Below, one piece after another: positions 50,958-59,273 of a stretch of 64,000 bases of DNA. Under the pieces are notes generated by a model that was not told the DNA's origin, made no database searches, and saw only the letters and a list, made by a program, of their open reading frames with translations. The position numbers and the translations under genes are program-made. Numbering within the stretch: the stretch's first letter is position 1; every line of letters begins with the position of its first letter. The stretch comes from VMCP01 sp964415065 (GTDB lineage: Bacteria > Bacteroidota > Bacteroidia > NS11-12g > UBA955), in NCBI GenBank assembly GCA_964415065.1, contig CAYPYX010000005.1, positions 1 to 64,000 on the forward strand, given 5' to 3'.

Positions 50958-53900
50958 ATGATTAATTACATGTTTCAACCTAGTTGTTATCGGTTTTTCG
51001 GGGGATATTTATTCTGTTTATTATTCATTTTCGGGAGTACTTATTCCCTGGACGCTCAAAATTCACATTTATCCCAACCCGATAAATCAGAAATTTTACC
51101 TACAAAAACAACTTTCCGTTCCGCTGAAAATCCACTTTATGCACCTCCCTCCAATTTTCGTTCAGTCAAAAATCCATTGTATTGGAAAAATAAAAAACCC
51201 TATGAAGGTTACTGGCAACAGGATGTAGCCTATTCTATCCAAGCCTCGCTTAATGATTCTACCGAAATTATTGACGGATTTTTAGAGTTAACCTACTACA
51301 ACAACAGTCCCAATGCCTTAACCGAATTTTACTTTCATCTTTATCAAAACGCGAATCAACCGGGGTCACTCACCGACCAATTGTACCAAAAGAATAAAAT
51401 AAAAACGCAATATGGTAAATACGAATCCCAGAACTTAGGAACTGAAATTCTACAAGTTAAAATCGATAATCAGCCAATTTCCTCCAATCAAATCAACATC
51501 GACTTCACCATCATGCGAATTGCATTTCCTCAGAAACTTCAACCTGGTGATAGTTGCGTTTTTCAAATTGCTTTTAAAACCTACTTTGATCGTGGGAGCA
51601 TACGACGGAGAATGAAAGTATTTGATCACCACGGCATAAAACACTTCAATGGAGTGCACTGGTATCCCAGAATTTGTGTGTATGACAGAAAATTCTCGTG
51701 GGAAACAGCTCAACATTTAGAAAAAGAATTTTATGGAGATTTTGGGACATTTAACGTTCAATTAACGCTGCCCGAGCACTATATAGTGGAGGCAACAGGA
51801 CAACTGATTAACGAACAGCAAGTACTTCCCCCGACACTTAAACAGAAGCTACAAATCTCTAATTTTGCTCGAAAGCCTATAAACAGTGCGCCTTCTGTAA
51901 TCATTCCCCCATCCTCAAAAACCAAAACTTGGCACTATTTCGCTGAAAATGTTCATGATTTTGCCTGGACAGCCGATCCATCATATCGCATCGCAGAAGT
52001 CAACTGGAATGGCATCAAATGCGTGGCAATCGCACAAGAAAATAATGCTGCAGGTTGGCAAGCCACAGCACAATTTACATCGGAAGTAATTGCCCTATAC
52101 TCCCGAAATTTTGGAAAATATGAATACCCTAAAATTGTAGTGGCCGATGCTGCTGATGGTATGGAGTACCCAATGCTAACTCTATGCGGCGGTTACTATC
52201 CCTCCCATCGAAACCTGATTGCACATGAAGTTGGACATAACTGGTTTATGGGTATGGTTGGTAGCAATGAAACCTATCGGGCCTCATTGGATGAAGGCTT
52301 TACACAATTCCTTACCGCTTTCGCATTGAGCAAATTGAAAGTAAGTTATTTCCCCGAATATTATCAAGTTTATGCCGGTTATATTTACGATGCAATTGAT
52401 GGAAAAGACATGCCTTTAAATACCCACAGCAATGAATTTAATGATGCTGTAGGTCACGACGGTGGTTATGGACATGTGTATTTCAAAACCGCTACAATGC
52501 TTTATAATCTCCAATATTTATTGGGCGATTCTGTGTTCATGCTCGCCATGAAAAACTATACTCAGCAATGGAAAATGTGTCATCCATACGAAGAAGATTT
52601 TAGAAATAGCATCATAATATCGGCACAAACTGATTTAAATACATTCTTTGACCAATGGTTACAATCCAAAGCGGTGGTTGACTACGGAATAAAAAAAGTA
52701 CGTCCTCTAGGGAATGATCAATATAAAATTCAAATAAAACGACATGGTAATTTAGTAATGCCGGTACACTTGGATGTAATTGCTTCCCAGAATCATAAAA
52801 ACACGAAACTTTTACAATACACCATCCCATCGAATAACTATAGGATTCCCGGCCGACTTCATTCCAAAACTTGGCATTCTTGGAATCAATTAAATACAAC
52901 TTTTGGACTACAAGTACAGCTTCCTCCTGGATACAAAATAGACCAAATTTGGTTAGACCGAACTGGGATGTTGGCTGATATAGATCGAAGAGATAATGTA
53001 TGGAAAAAACGATCTGATTGGCATTTTGATTGGGAAAATGGAAGTGACCCCAATTACTTAGGAGGTTATCACTTTTTGTACCGACCCGCTCTTAGATACA
53101 ATCAATATTCTGGTTGGTTACTCGGTGCAAAATTAAGTGGGCAATATGTTAAAAGAAAACATGTATTTGATGGTCGCGTATTCTATGCAATTCAACCCAA
53201 TTACAATCAGAATAACTTCCCCCAAAATAGTGGTTTGAATTCAGTTTCACAATCGTTGGGAAATCCACTTGCATACTCACCCATTTGGATGCTACCCCAA
53301 CGTTTAAGTGGTTGGATTAACTGGGAACATCACGTTCGAAATGGAGGAGTTTATTTCGCCGATTTCACTTCAATGAATCGTAGATTGATGGTTAAATCAG
53401 GTTGGAAAATATCGGTTGGAAACCACACATTTGGATTTTATGGAAAACACATGCAAGGTATACAAAATGCCTTTAACTACACCTCGTATTCTGCCTATTT
53501 CCCCGGAGGAATGGGAACGGATTCACTGGCAAATTTTCTGAGCAACGGGGGAGATTTATCCGACCGTGAAATTGTAAACCCTGCTAACGATCTTTTCATT
53601 GGCTACAACAATCAACACTTCAATCAACGTGAGTTTAACGGAATCATTTCGGAAATTTCCCGATGGAATCCGCAAGCCAACACATCCCTGAATTTATTTT
53701 GGGATGTAAAATACAGCGGCTTTGGTCGTACAGGCAGCATTCAAACGAGTGTGCGAATGTTATCTCCCTGGAGTTTTAGTCAATATGGATGGGTAAATGT
53801 AACCTGGAAACACAATCAACCTTTATATAAATCCGTTGTAAAATCAAGGGTTTTCGCACAAATTGGCGCTGGAAATACACTTACTCCAGAATCTGTTTTG

Positions 53901-54635
53901 TACGCAGCCGGAGCCAACCCAGAAGAAGAATTTGAAAACCCAATAATGCGCGATTTTGGTCAAATAAACATTGCTCCCATAAGCTGGTTTGAAAGTTTGC
54001 CTACCATTCCTACCAACTCCACTCAGTTTTTACAGTATGGTGGAGGTTTGAATTTGCGAGGATATCAAGGAAGACCCTTAGGTTTACGTGGATCGAATGA
54101 TTCTGTTTATGCTTTTTTTCGGGGGACATCTGGACTGAGTGCCAATCTAGAATGGGAATTTACCGAATATTGGCGCAAGCTAAGCAATGCTTTGATATGG
54201 GGTAGATTAAGCAACCGCACCCGGAGTAAATTACCCAAAATACTTCTTCATCCATATGTTTTTGCAGATGCAGGGGTAATGATTTTTAATGCTAATGAAG
54301 TAAATGGAAGTCGCATTGGCAATACCAATGGTGGCAATTCCGGAAGCGGCAGTGGTTCCGGTACTGGCAATGGCACTGGTATTGGCGGTTCCAGCGGAAG
54401 CAATTCAAACAGATTTTTAGGTGGTTCAATCATCCATTCGGGATTAATTATGGATGCCGGAATCGGGACATTGGTCGAATTTAAAGGATTCAACAACGTT
54501 ATTTCTAAAAGAATTCTAAATGAAACACGACCTTTGCGATTTCGTTTTGATATGCCATTATTTCTTAATACAACAGTCGCGGGTGAATCTTCACTACAAT
54601 TCCGTTGGTTATTAGGAATAGAACGCTCATTTTAA
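50958..54635 (+). CDS. M1-type metallopeptidase fused to a C-terminal Omp85-like outer-membrane barrel
   Basis: A 1225-residue protein. Signal peptide (FFGGYLFCLLFIFGSTYSLDAQ), then an M1 aminopeptidase-like half (about 60-690) with HEVGH at 423-427, the third zinc ligand E446 at canonical spacing (LDEGF), and a GMEY variant of the exopeptidase GMEN motif. The second half (about 710-1225) looks like an outer-membrane barrel: alternating aromatic strands, LQYGGGLNLRGYQG with RGY at 1034-1036 like the Omp85/BamA lid-loop motif, LHPYVFADAGVMIF, LRFRFDMPLF and a terminal Phe. A Gly/Ser/Asn tract at 1122-1151 would be a loop. It may anchor a peptidase at the outer membrane. A near -7 box, TATCTTCG at 50932-50939, lies upstream; the ATG at 50970 is an alternative start. 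Confidence 0.85.
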   Translation: MINYMFQPSCYRFFGGYLFCLLFIFGSTYSLDAQNSHLSQPDKSEILPTKTTFRSAENPLYAPPSNFRSVKNPLYWKNKKPYEGYWQQDVAYSIQASLNDSTEIIDGFLELTYYNNSPNALTEFYFHLYQNANQPGSLTDQLYQKNKIKTQYGKYESQNLGTEILQVKIDNQPISSNQINIDFTIMRIAFPQKLQPGDSCVFQIAFKTYFDRGSIRRRMKVFDHHGIKHFNGVHWYPRICVYDRKFSWETAQHLEKEFYGDFGTFNVQLTLPEHYIVEATGQLINEQQVLPPTLKQKLQISNFARKPINSAPSVIIPPSSKTKTWHYFAENVHDFAWTADPSYRIAEVNWNGIKCVAIAQENNAAGWQATAQFTSEVIALYSRNFGKYEYPKIVVADAADGMEYPMLTLCGGYYPSHRNLIAHEVGHNWFMGMVGSNETYRASLDEGFTQFLTAFALSKLKVSYFPEYYQVYAGYIYDAIDGKDMPLNTHSNEFNDAVGHDGGYGHVYFKTATMLYNLQYLLGDSVFMLAMKNYTQQWKMCHPYEEDFRNSIIISAQTDLNTFFDQWLQSKAVVDYGIKKVRPLGNDQYKIQIKRHGNLVMPVHLDVIASQNHKNTKLLQYTIPSNNYRIPGRLHSKTWHSWNQLNTTFGLQVQLPPGYKIDQIWLDRTGMLADIDRRDNVWKKRSDWHFDWENGSDPNYLGGYHFLYRPALRYNQYSGWLLGAKLSGQYVKRKHVFDGRVFYAIQPNYNQNNFPQNSGLNSVSQSLGNPLAYSPIWMLPQRLSGWINWEHHVRNGGVYFADFTSMNRRLMVKSGWKISVGNHTFGFYGKHMQGIQNAFNYTSYSAYFPGGMGTDSLANFLSNGGDLSDREIVNPANDLFIGYNNQHFNQREFNGIISEISRWNPQANTSLNLFWDVKYSGFGRTGSIQTSVRMLSPWSFSQYGWVNVTWKHNQPLYKSVVKSRVFAQIGAGNTLTPESVLYAAGANPEEEFENPIMRDFGQINIAPISWFESLPTIPTNSTQFLQYGGGLNLRGYQGRPLGLRGSNDSVYAFFRGTSGLSANLEWEFTEYWRKLSNALIWGRLSNRTRSKLPKILLHPYVFADAGVMIFNANEVNGSRIGNTNGGNSGSGSGSGTGNGTGIGGSSGSNSNRFLGGSIIHSGLIMDAGIGTLVEFKGFNNVISKRILNETRPLRFRFDMPLFLNTTVAGESSLQFRWLLGIERSF

Positions 54636-54660
54636 ATGGAAATAATCTGTAAATTTTTTG

Positions 54661-54890
54661 GTAAACTATTTCTTAAATAAAAACTGACATCGATTAAATA
54701 ACAGCTGATACCGAATATTCCCAACAACATGAACTCCCCCGCTAATATTTAACTTAAATATATTCACCTTAATACAACAATTAATCATTCAAGAATAAAC
54801 TCCCTAGCCAATAATCAACATAAAAGCTTTATTTCAAACTACAGCATTTAAAATCCAAATATGAACTCCCCCGCTAATAATCAACCAAAA
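54661..54890. repeat. 66-bp-period repeat that includes the start of the membrane-protein gene
   Basis: ATGAACTCCCCCGCTAATA occurs at 54729 and again at 54861, where it is the start of the next gene; a variant ATAAACTCCCTAGCCAATAA is at 54795. Spacing is exactly 66 bp each time. The first 25-30 bp of each unit are conserved and the rest diverges; a degenerate earlier copy seems to begin near 54661. The copy at 54729 reads as a 7-codon ORF and stop. Confidence 0.7.
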
Positions 54891-55649
54891 AATATTATTC
54901 AAAAAACATTCAAAACAATAACCTATTTAACATACCCGGGCTTCTGGGCCGCATTAGGTACCTATTTGTTGTACAGTGGGTTTATTGATTACAATTCTGC
55001 ATTAAATATCATTGGGGATTCAACCTCTCAAGCTGGCTCTCTCAACTCAGGTTTTATTGAGTCACTTTCTGAATCCACAAAATTGTGGATCATCACTTGG
55101 TCATCATTTGCATTGCACGCGCTGTTTCCATTGGTTTTTGTTGTTGTAATGGTAAAACGAAAAGTATTCCCGTCCTTACATTTACCCGATTTAAAACATC
55201 GATTAATGGCAGTTGGTTTTTCGCTGGTATTGGCCTTATCGTTTTCTGGAATTCTTAGACTGATGGAAGCACCTTCTGTTTTATATGCTTGGAATCAGTT
55301 AGTCATTTTTTCTTTGCTAATACAGCTGTTATTCAACTCTATGAAATTCAAAATCAGTATTCATATGTTGTCGGCTTCAGCATTTTTTGCCTTCTTCTTT
55401 TTATACGCATCTTCGTTTGATTCATTAATGACTTCCGAAATGCTATCCTCTCAATCAGCCGAAATAGCCAAACTATTTTACCTAACCCCCAATCAATGGC
55501 TGGTTGCCGCTGCAATTAATTTACCAGTTGTCTATTTAGCTCGCTATATTCTCAAGGCACACGACCATGCAGAATTAATCATCGGATTGGTTGTTGGTAT
55601 TTCCATTACATTCATGAACGAATGGATTTTTCGTTCTCTTGGGATGTAA
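54861..55649 (+). CDS. integral membrane protein of unknown function
   Basis: A 262-residue protein with about six to seven hydrophobic segments (e.g. WIITWSSFALHALFPLVFVVVMV, LMAVGFSLVLALSFSG, LVIFSLLIQLLF, LSASAFFAFFFLYASS, WLVAAAINLPVVYLARYI, LIIGLVVGISITFM) and a soluble, hydrophilic first 20 residues. I recognise no family; the SLHLPDLKHRL loop between segments recalls membrane-bound PAP2-related proteins of Bacteroidota, but the phosphatase signature is not there. The gene sits between two tandem repeat loci, and its first 30 bp are a copy of the upstream repeat unit. Confidence 0.65.
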   Translation: MNSPANNQPKNIIQKTFKTITYLTYPGFWAALGTYLLYSGFIDYNSALNIIGDSTSQAGSLNSGFIESLSESTKLWIITWSSFALHALFPLVFVVVMVKRKVFPSLHLPDLKHRLMAVGFSLVLALSFSGILRLMEAPSVLYAWNQLVIFSLLIQLLFNSMKFKISIHMLSASAFFAFFFLYASSFDSLMTSEMLSSQSAEIAKLFYLTPNQWLVAAAINLPVVYLARYILKAHDHAELIIGLVVGISITFMNEWIFRSLGM

Positions 55650-55694
55650 GAGTAGTAAATATCCAAATTTTACCCAACAATTTACATCTAGGAA

Positions 55695-56062
55695 AGCACT
55701 AAAAGTGACATTCCAACTACTTTAATTCCGTTTCTCTATTCATCAATTATTATTTTAGAGATTACTAAAAGTAGCTTTGCTATTACCGAAAATCAGTTTC
55801 TTTACACATCAATTATNNNNNNNNNNNNNNNNNNNNNNNNNNNNNNNNNNNNNNNNNNNNNNNNNNNNNNNNNNNNNNNNNNNNNNNNNNNNNNNNNNNN
55901 NNNNNNNNNNNNNNNNAAAGTAGCTTTGCTATTACCGAAAATCAGTTTCTTTACACATCAATTATTAATTTTGGGGTTACTAAAAGTAGCTTTGCTATTA
56001 CCGAAAATCAGTTTCTTTACACATCAATTATTAATTTAGAGATTACTAAAAGTAGCTTTGCA
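55695..56062. repeat. 66-bp tandem repeat array interrupted by an assembly gap
   Basis: The unit starts ATTACTAAAAGTAGCTTTGC. Copies begin at 55695 (degenerate), 55761 (complete until the Ns), before 55917 (partial after the Ns), 55976 and 56042 (truncated). Spacing is 66 bp on each side of the gap, and 55 or more bases are identical between copies. One frame of the unit is open (22 codons), but no start codon precedes it. The TAGC..TG.TATT.CC core resembles the repeat at 30.3-30.5 kb. This covers most of the 454-bp gene-free stretch before the enoyl-CoA hydratase gene. Confidence 0.85.
55817..55916. other. scaffold gap, 100 Ns
   Basis: Exactly 100 Ns inside the 66-bp array. The flanking copies are 149 bp apart, not a multiple of 66, so 100 is a placeholder and the true number of copies is unknown. 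Confidence 0.95.
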
Positions 56063-56074
56063 ACATAATAAATT

Positions 56075-56082
56075 TAAATTTG
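56075..56082 (+). promoter_or_regulatory. -7 promoter element for the enoyl-CoA hydratase gene
   Basis: TAAATTTG followed by CAG, 21 nt before ATG 56104 and directly after the last repeat copy. The TTG that opens the longest frame is inside this box. Confidence 0.6.
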
Positions 56083-56103
56083 CAGTACAATAACACCAAA
56101 TCC

Positions 56104-56886
56104 ATGAAACTTAGCTGTGTATTATACGAGAAAAAAGGCAATGTAGCCTATGTAACTTTGAATCGTCCAGACGTATTTAATGCTTTCAACGATGAGCAGA
56201 GTTACGATCTTCAAGCAGTATTCAAAGAAGTAAAAAAAGACAGTGATGTTCGTGTGGTTGTTCTAACCGGTGCCGGAAGAGCATTTTGTTCAGGACAAGA
56301 CTTGAAAGCGATTGCTGGTTCTAAGAATCGTTCTCTTTCAGATAGTTTATACAAACGATACAATCCTATTATCAAAGCTATGCGTGAATTGCCAAAACCC
56401 ATTATATGCAGATTAAATGGAGTTGCTGCTGGAGCTGGCGCATCATTAGCTTTGGCATGTGATTTTATTGTAGCTTCTGAAAAGGCGTCTATTATAGAAG
56501 TTTTTGTTAATGTAGGTTTAGTACCTGATAGTGGAAGCAGCTATTTCTTACCGAAAGCAATATCGCCTGCTCGTAGTTTTGAAATGGCCACTATGGCACC
56601 TAAAATATCTGCACAAACCGCCTTGGAATGGGGATTAATTAACCGCGTTTGTTCAGAAGATACTTTGGATTCTATGGTTTCTGAAATTGCAGATTTTTAC
56701 GCAAATGCTCCAACAAAAGCTATTGGAATGATCAAATCAATGCTCAATAAAGCAGCCCATTCTGATTTAGACTCCATGCTTCAATATGAAGCGTATTGCC
56801 AAGAAATTGCAGGTCGTTCAGAAGACTATCGTGAGGGTGTTACAGCATTCAATGAAAAGCGCAAACCAGAATTTAAAGGAAAATAA
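56104..56886 (+). CDS. enoyl-CoA hydratase/isomerase family protein, PaaG-like
   Basis: A 260-residue crotonase-fold enzyme acting on CoA thioesters. Visible: VAYVTLNRPDVFNAFNDE, the oxyanion-hole region GAGRAFCSGQDLKAI, RLNGVAAGAGASLALACDFIVAS, and GLVPDSGSSYFLPKAIS with the acidic residue D typical of the PaaG isomerase group (2-(1,2-epoxy-1,2-dihydrophenyl)acetyl-CoA isomerase). It could serve phenylacetate or fatty-acid breakdown; no other paa gene is in the window. The frame is open from a TTG at 56080 that belongs to the promoter, so ATG 56104 is used. Confidence 0.92.
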   Translation: MKLSCVLYEKKGNVAYVTLNRPDVFNAFNDEQSYDLQAVFKEVKKDSDVRVVVLTGAGRAFCSGQDLKAIAGSKNRSLSDSLYKRYNPIIKAMRELPKPIICRLNGVAAGAGASLALACDFIVASEKASIIEVFVNVGLVPDSGSSYFLPKAISPARSFEMATMAPKISAQTALEWGLINRVCSEDTLDSMVSEIADFYANAPTKAIGMIKSMLNKAAHSDLDSMLQYEAYCQEIAGRSEDYREGVTAFNEKRKPEFKGK

Positions 56887-57043
56887 GATTTTTCACACCC
56901 TTGACTCCACACCAATTAATTAACGAATTCGAGAAATTAGCACTTTCGTCTAATCTATCCAATCTCAACTATAATTGAATTTCGATAATTAATATTGCCA
57001 CTGTCTGCAATTCAACACTATTTTCTAGAAACTCTACTTGGCA

Positions 57044-57087
57044 CAATCCACAAGCCTTACAACAATCCAAGGGCCTTACAATTGGAT
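57044..57087. repeat. 19-bp tandem duplication with inverted repeat
   Basis: CAATCCACAAGCCTTACAA at 57044-57062 is followed directly by CAATCCAAGGGCCTTACAA at 57063-57081. ATCCAA (57065-57070) pairs with TTGGAT (57082-57087). It lies in the convergent 223-bp gap between the enoyl-CoA hydratase and YifB genes; the rest of that gap shows nothing I can name. Confidence 0.5.
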
Positions 57088-57109
57088 ATTAAAAATCTAG
57101 ACCTATAAA

Positions 57110-58660
57110 CTAATTTCCGAACATTCCACCGCGGTCTAATCCTCTTAAGTGTATGGCCTCAGCTACATGTTCAATGGATATCTCTTCACTTCCAGACAAA
57201 TCTGCAATTGTGCGACACAACTTCAATATTTTGTCATATGCGCGAGCACTTAAGTTTAACTTATTCATGGCACTTTTTAAAAGCAATTGGCCTGCGGCAG
57301 GTATTTTGCAATACTCTTGAATTTTATTCGAAGGAATCATAGAATTGGAATAGATACCTACTTCATTTTGAAATCGCTGCACTTGAATTTCTCGAGCTTT
57401 TAATACACGTTCCCGAATACTAGAACTAAGCTCCTGCTTCGTACGTCCTTCAAAAAAATGATCATCCGAAACGGGCATTACTTCAGCATGAATATCAATT
57501 CGGTCTAACAAAGGACCAGATATTTTACCCATGTAACGAGCCACATTTCCAGGTGCACAAGTACAACTTTTTGTTGGATGATTATAATATCCACAGGGAC
57601 ATGGGTTCATGCTTGCCACAAGCATAAAAGAAGCAGGATACTCAACATTCCATTTAGATCTAGAAATATGTACTTTTCGTTCTTCCAATGGTTGCCTTAA
57701 AACTTCCAAAACTGTACGCTGAAACTCCGGTAATTCGTCTAAAAATAACACGCCATGATGTGCCAGTGAAATCTCACCAGGTTGAGGTGGTGTACCGCCA
57801 CCCACTAAAGCAATGCTTGAAGCTGTATGATGCGGAGCTCGAAATGGACGTTTTGCCATCAAAGTTGCATTACTCCCCAATTTACCCGATACAGAATGTA
57901 TTTTAGTTGTTTCTAAGGCTTCATGTAATGTCATTGGAGGTAAAATAGTAGGCATTCGTCGTGCTAACATGGTCTTACCAGCTCCTGGAGGTCCATACAG
58001 GATAATATTATGTCCACCCGCAGCTGCAATTTCCATGGCTCTTTTTATACTTTCCTGCCCTTGAACATCAGAAAAATCCACATCATAATCATTTGAATGG
58101 GCTTCATAATCACTTCTTGGGTCGACAATTACTCGTTCCAAATTCAATTTTCCATCTAAAAAAGCAGCCGCTTCAGCTAGACTCTTCACGCCGTATACTT
58201 CAAGGTCTTTTACAATTGCTGCTTCTCTGGCATTTTCCTCGGGTAGAATAAATCCTTTAAATTTATCCTTCATTGCCTGAATTGCAATGGGTAAAGCACC
58301 CTTAATCGGCAAAACGCTCCCATCTAAACCCAATTCACCCATTATAACAAATTCCGATAAATGCTCATTCTTTATTTGAAAACTTGCTGCTAACATCGAA
58401 ATAGCAATGGGTAAATCGTAGGAACTTCCCTCCTTTTTTAAATCTGCAGGAGCTAGGTTTATTACTACTTTTTGACGTAACCCCTCAAACCCGGAATGTT
58501 TAATTGCGGAATCACAGCGGAACAAACTTTCCTTAACGGAAGTATCGGGCAAACCTATAATAAAAGTGGCGAACTCCGGAGTGTTCGTGGCACTAGCTTC
58601 AACAATAACTTTCTGAGCATTCACTCCCATTAGAGCAGATGCATACCCTTTAACTACCAT
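57110..58660 (-). CDS. YifB family magnesium-chelatase-like AAA+ ATPase
   Basis: A 516-residue protein of the YifB/ComM family. N-terminal Lon-like S5 fold (GLPDTSVKESLFRCDSAI, INLAPADLKKEGSSYDLPIAI), Walker A YGPPGAGKTMLARR, Walker B in GVLFLDELPEF, the family-specific NPCPCGYYNHPTKSC finger, and a C-terminal Mg-chelatase region (RAYDKILKLCRTIADLSGS). ComM members promote branch migration during natural transformation in proteobacteria; a similar role here is only by family. Start at the only good ATG. Monocistronic. Confidence 0.95.
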   Translation of the reverse strand: MVVKGYASALMGVNAQKVIVEASATNTPEFATFIIGLPDTSVKESLFRCDSAIKHSGFEGLRQKVVINLAPADLKKEGSSYDLPIAISMLAASFQIKNEHLSEFVIMGELGLDGSVLPIKGALPIAIQAMKDKFKGFILPEENAREAAIVKDLEVYGVKSLAEAAAFLDGKLNLERVIVDPRSDYEAHSNDYDVDFSDVQGQESIKRAMEIAAAGGHNIILYGPPGAGKTMLARRMPTILPPMTLHEALETTKIHSVSGKLGSNATLMAKRPFRAPHHTASSIALVGGGTPPQPGEISLAHHGVLFLDELPEFQRTVLEVLRQPLEERKVHISRSKWNVEYPASFMLVASMNPCPCGYYNHPTKSCTCAPGNVARYMGKISGPLLDRIDIHAEVMPVSDDHFFEGRTKQELSSSIRERVLKAREIQVQRFQNEVGIYSNSMIPSNKIQEYCKIPAAGQLLLKSAMNKLNLSARAYDKILKLCRTIADLSGSEEISIEHVAEAIHLRGLDRGGMFGN

Positions 58661-58793
58661 AAATTCAATTTATTAGTTGCGGTTTAAACTTTCAATATTT
58701 AATGAACTCAATTCCTAAACAACCAGCACTTGGCTCTAAAACAGCTGTCTAACTTTTAAACTAGTGTATTATGAACTTCAAAAAGAGATAGCT

Positions 58794-59273
58794 CTACAAA
58801 ATCAATTGACCGCGTATTATCTGTAAACCAACGTTATTTACATCCTTCAGTTCTTGATCTCGCATATTTTGAAAGAATTGAATCGTATACTTTCCCTTTT
58901 TAAATTTCACATTAGTCAAAATTGGACTTTGGAAAGAAATCAAATTAGAGATTCCTTTACCCTTCCATTTCCCGATATTGTCGGACAAGGTAACTTGAAA
59001 TTGTTCCTTCTTATAGAATCCATTTGGCCCTTTAATAATATAAATCATCCAAATATTACTGTATGCATAATCAGTCGTAATTCTTAAACCATTAATTAAA
59101 TTATAAAAATGTTGATCATCCTCAATTTCAAATGTGAAAGATTTGCCCTCTTTCCAGTCCCAGCCCGAAGGATCAACCGACTCAAATTCTTCATATACAA
59201 TATTTTCCGAAGGTGAACAACTCCACGCTGACACCAAGACACTCAATGTTATAAACCAATTTCTAAGTTTCAT
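58794..59273 (-). CDS. gldH: gliding motility lipoprotein GldH
   Basis: A 159-residue lipoprotein (signal LSVLVSAWSC, lipidated Cys19) with the GldH pattern: an early FESVDPSGWDWKEGKSFTFEI, the central ITTDYAYSNIWMIYIIKGPNG, then LSDNIGKWKGKGISNL and YTIQFFQNMRDQEL. GldH is needed for gliding in Flavobacterium and is associated with the T9SS/gliding apparatus; it suggests the organism has that machinery, in keeping with the T9SS cargo proteins nearby. Its ATG overlaps the stop of lpxK by 4 bp (ATGA), so it is translated with lpxK. Confidence 0.88.
   Translation of the reverse strand: MKLRNWFITLSVLVSAWSCSPSENIVYEEFESVDPSGWDWKEGKSFTFEIEDDQHFYNLINGLRITTDYAYSNIWMIYIIKGPNGFYKKEQFQVTLSDNIGKWKGKGISNLISFQSPILTNVKFKKGKYTIQFFQNMRDQELKDVNNVGLQIIRGQLIL

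Noticed and set aside
54248..54496. Proline-rich minus-strand ORF
   Set aside because: It is the antisense of the Gly/Ser/Asn tract of the M1-Omp85 gene and has no promoter or codon support.
54661..54890. CRISPR array (66-bp period fits a 36-bp repeat plus 30-bp spacer)
   Set aside because: The conserved part is imperfect, the last unit is the start of a gene, no cas genes are present, and the array at 55.7-56.0 kb is conserved across the full 66 bp with no variable spacers.
55695..56062. Protein with a 22-residue repeat (the unit is open in one frame)
   Set aside because: An upstream stop at 55689 leaves no start codon, the frame ends in a stop soon after the last copy, and there is no signal or domain. 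The open frame is likely chance.
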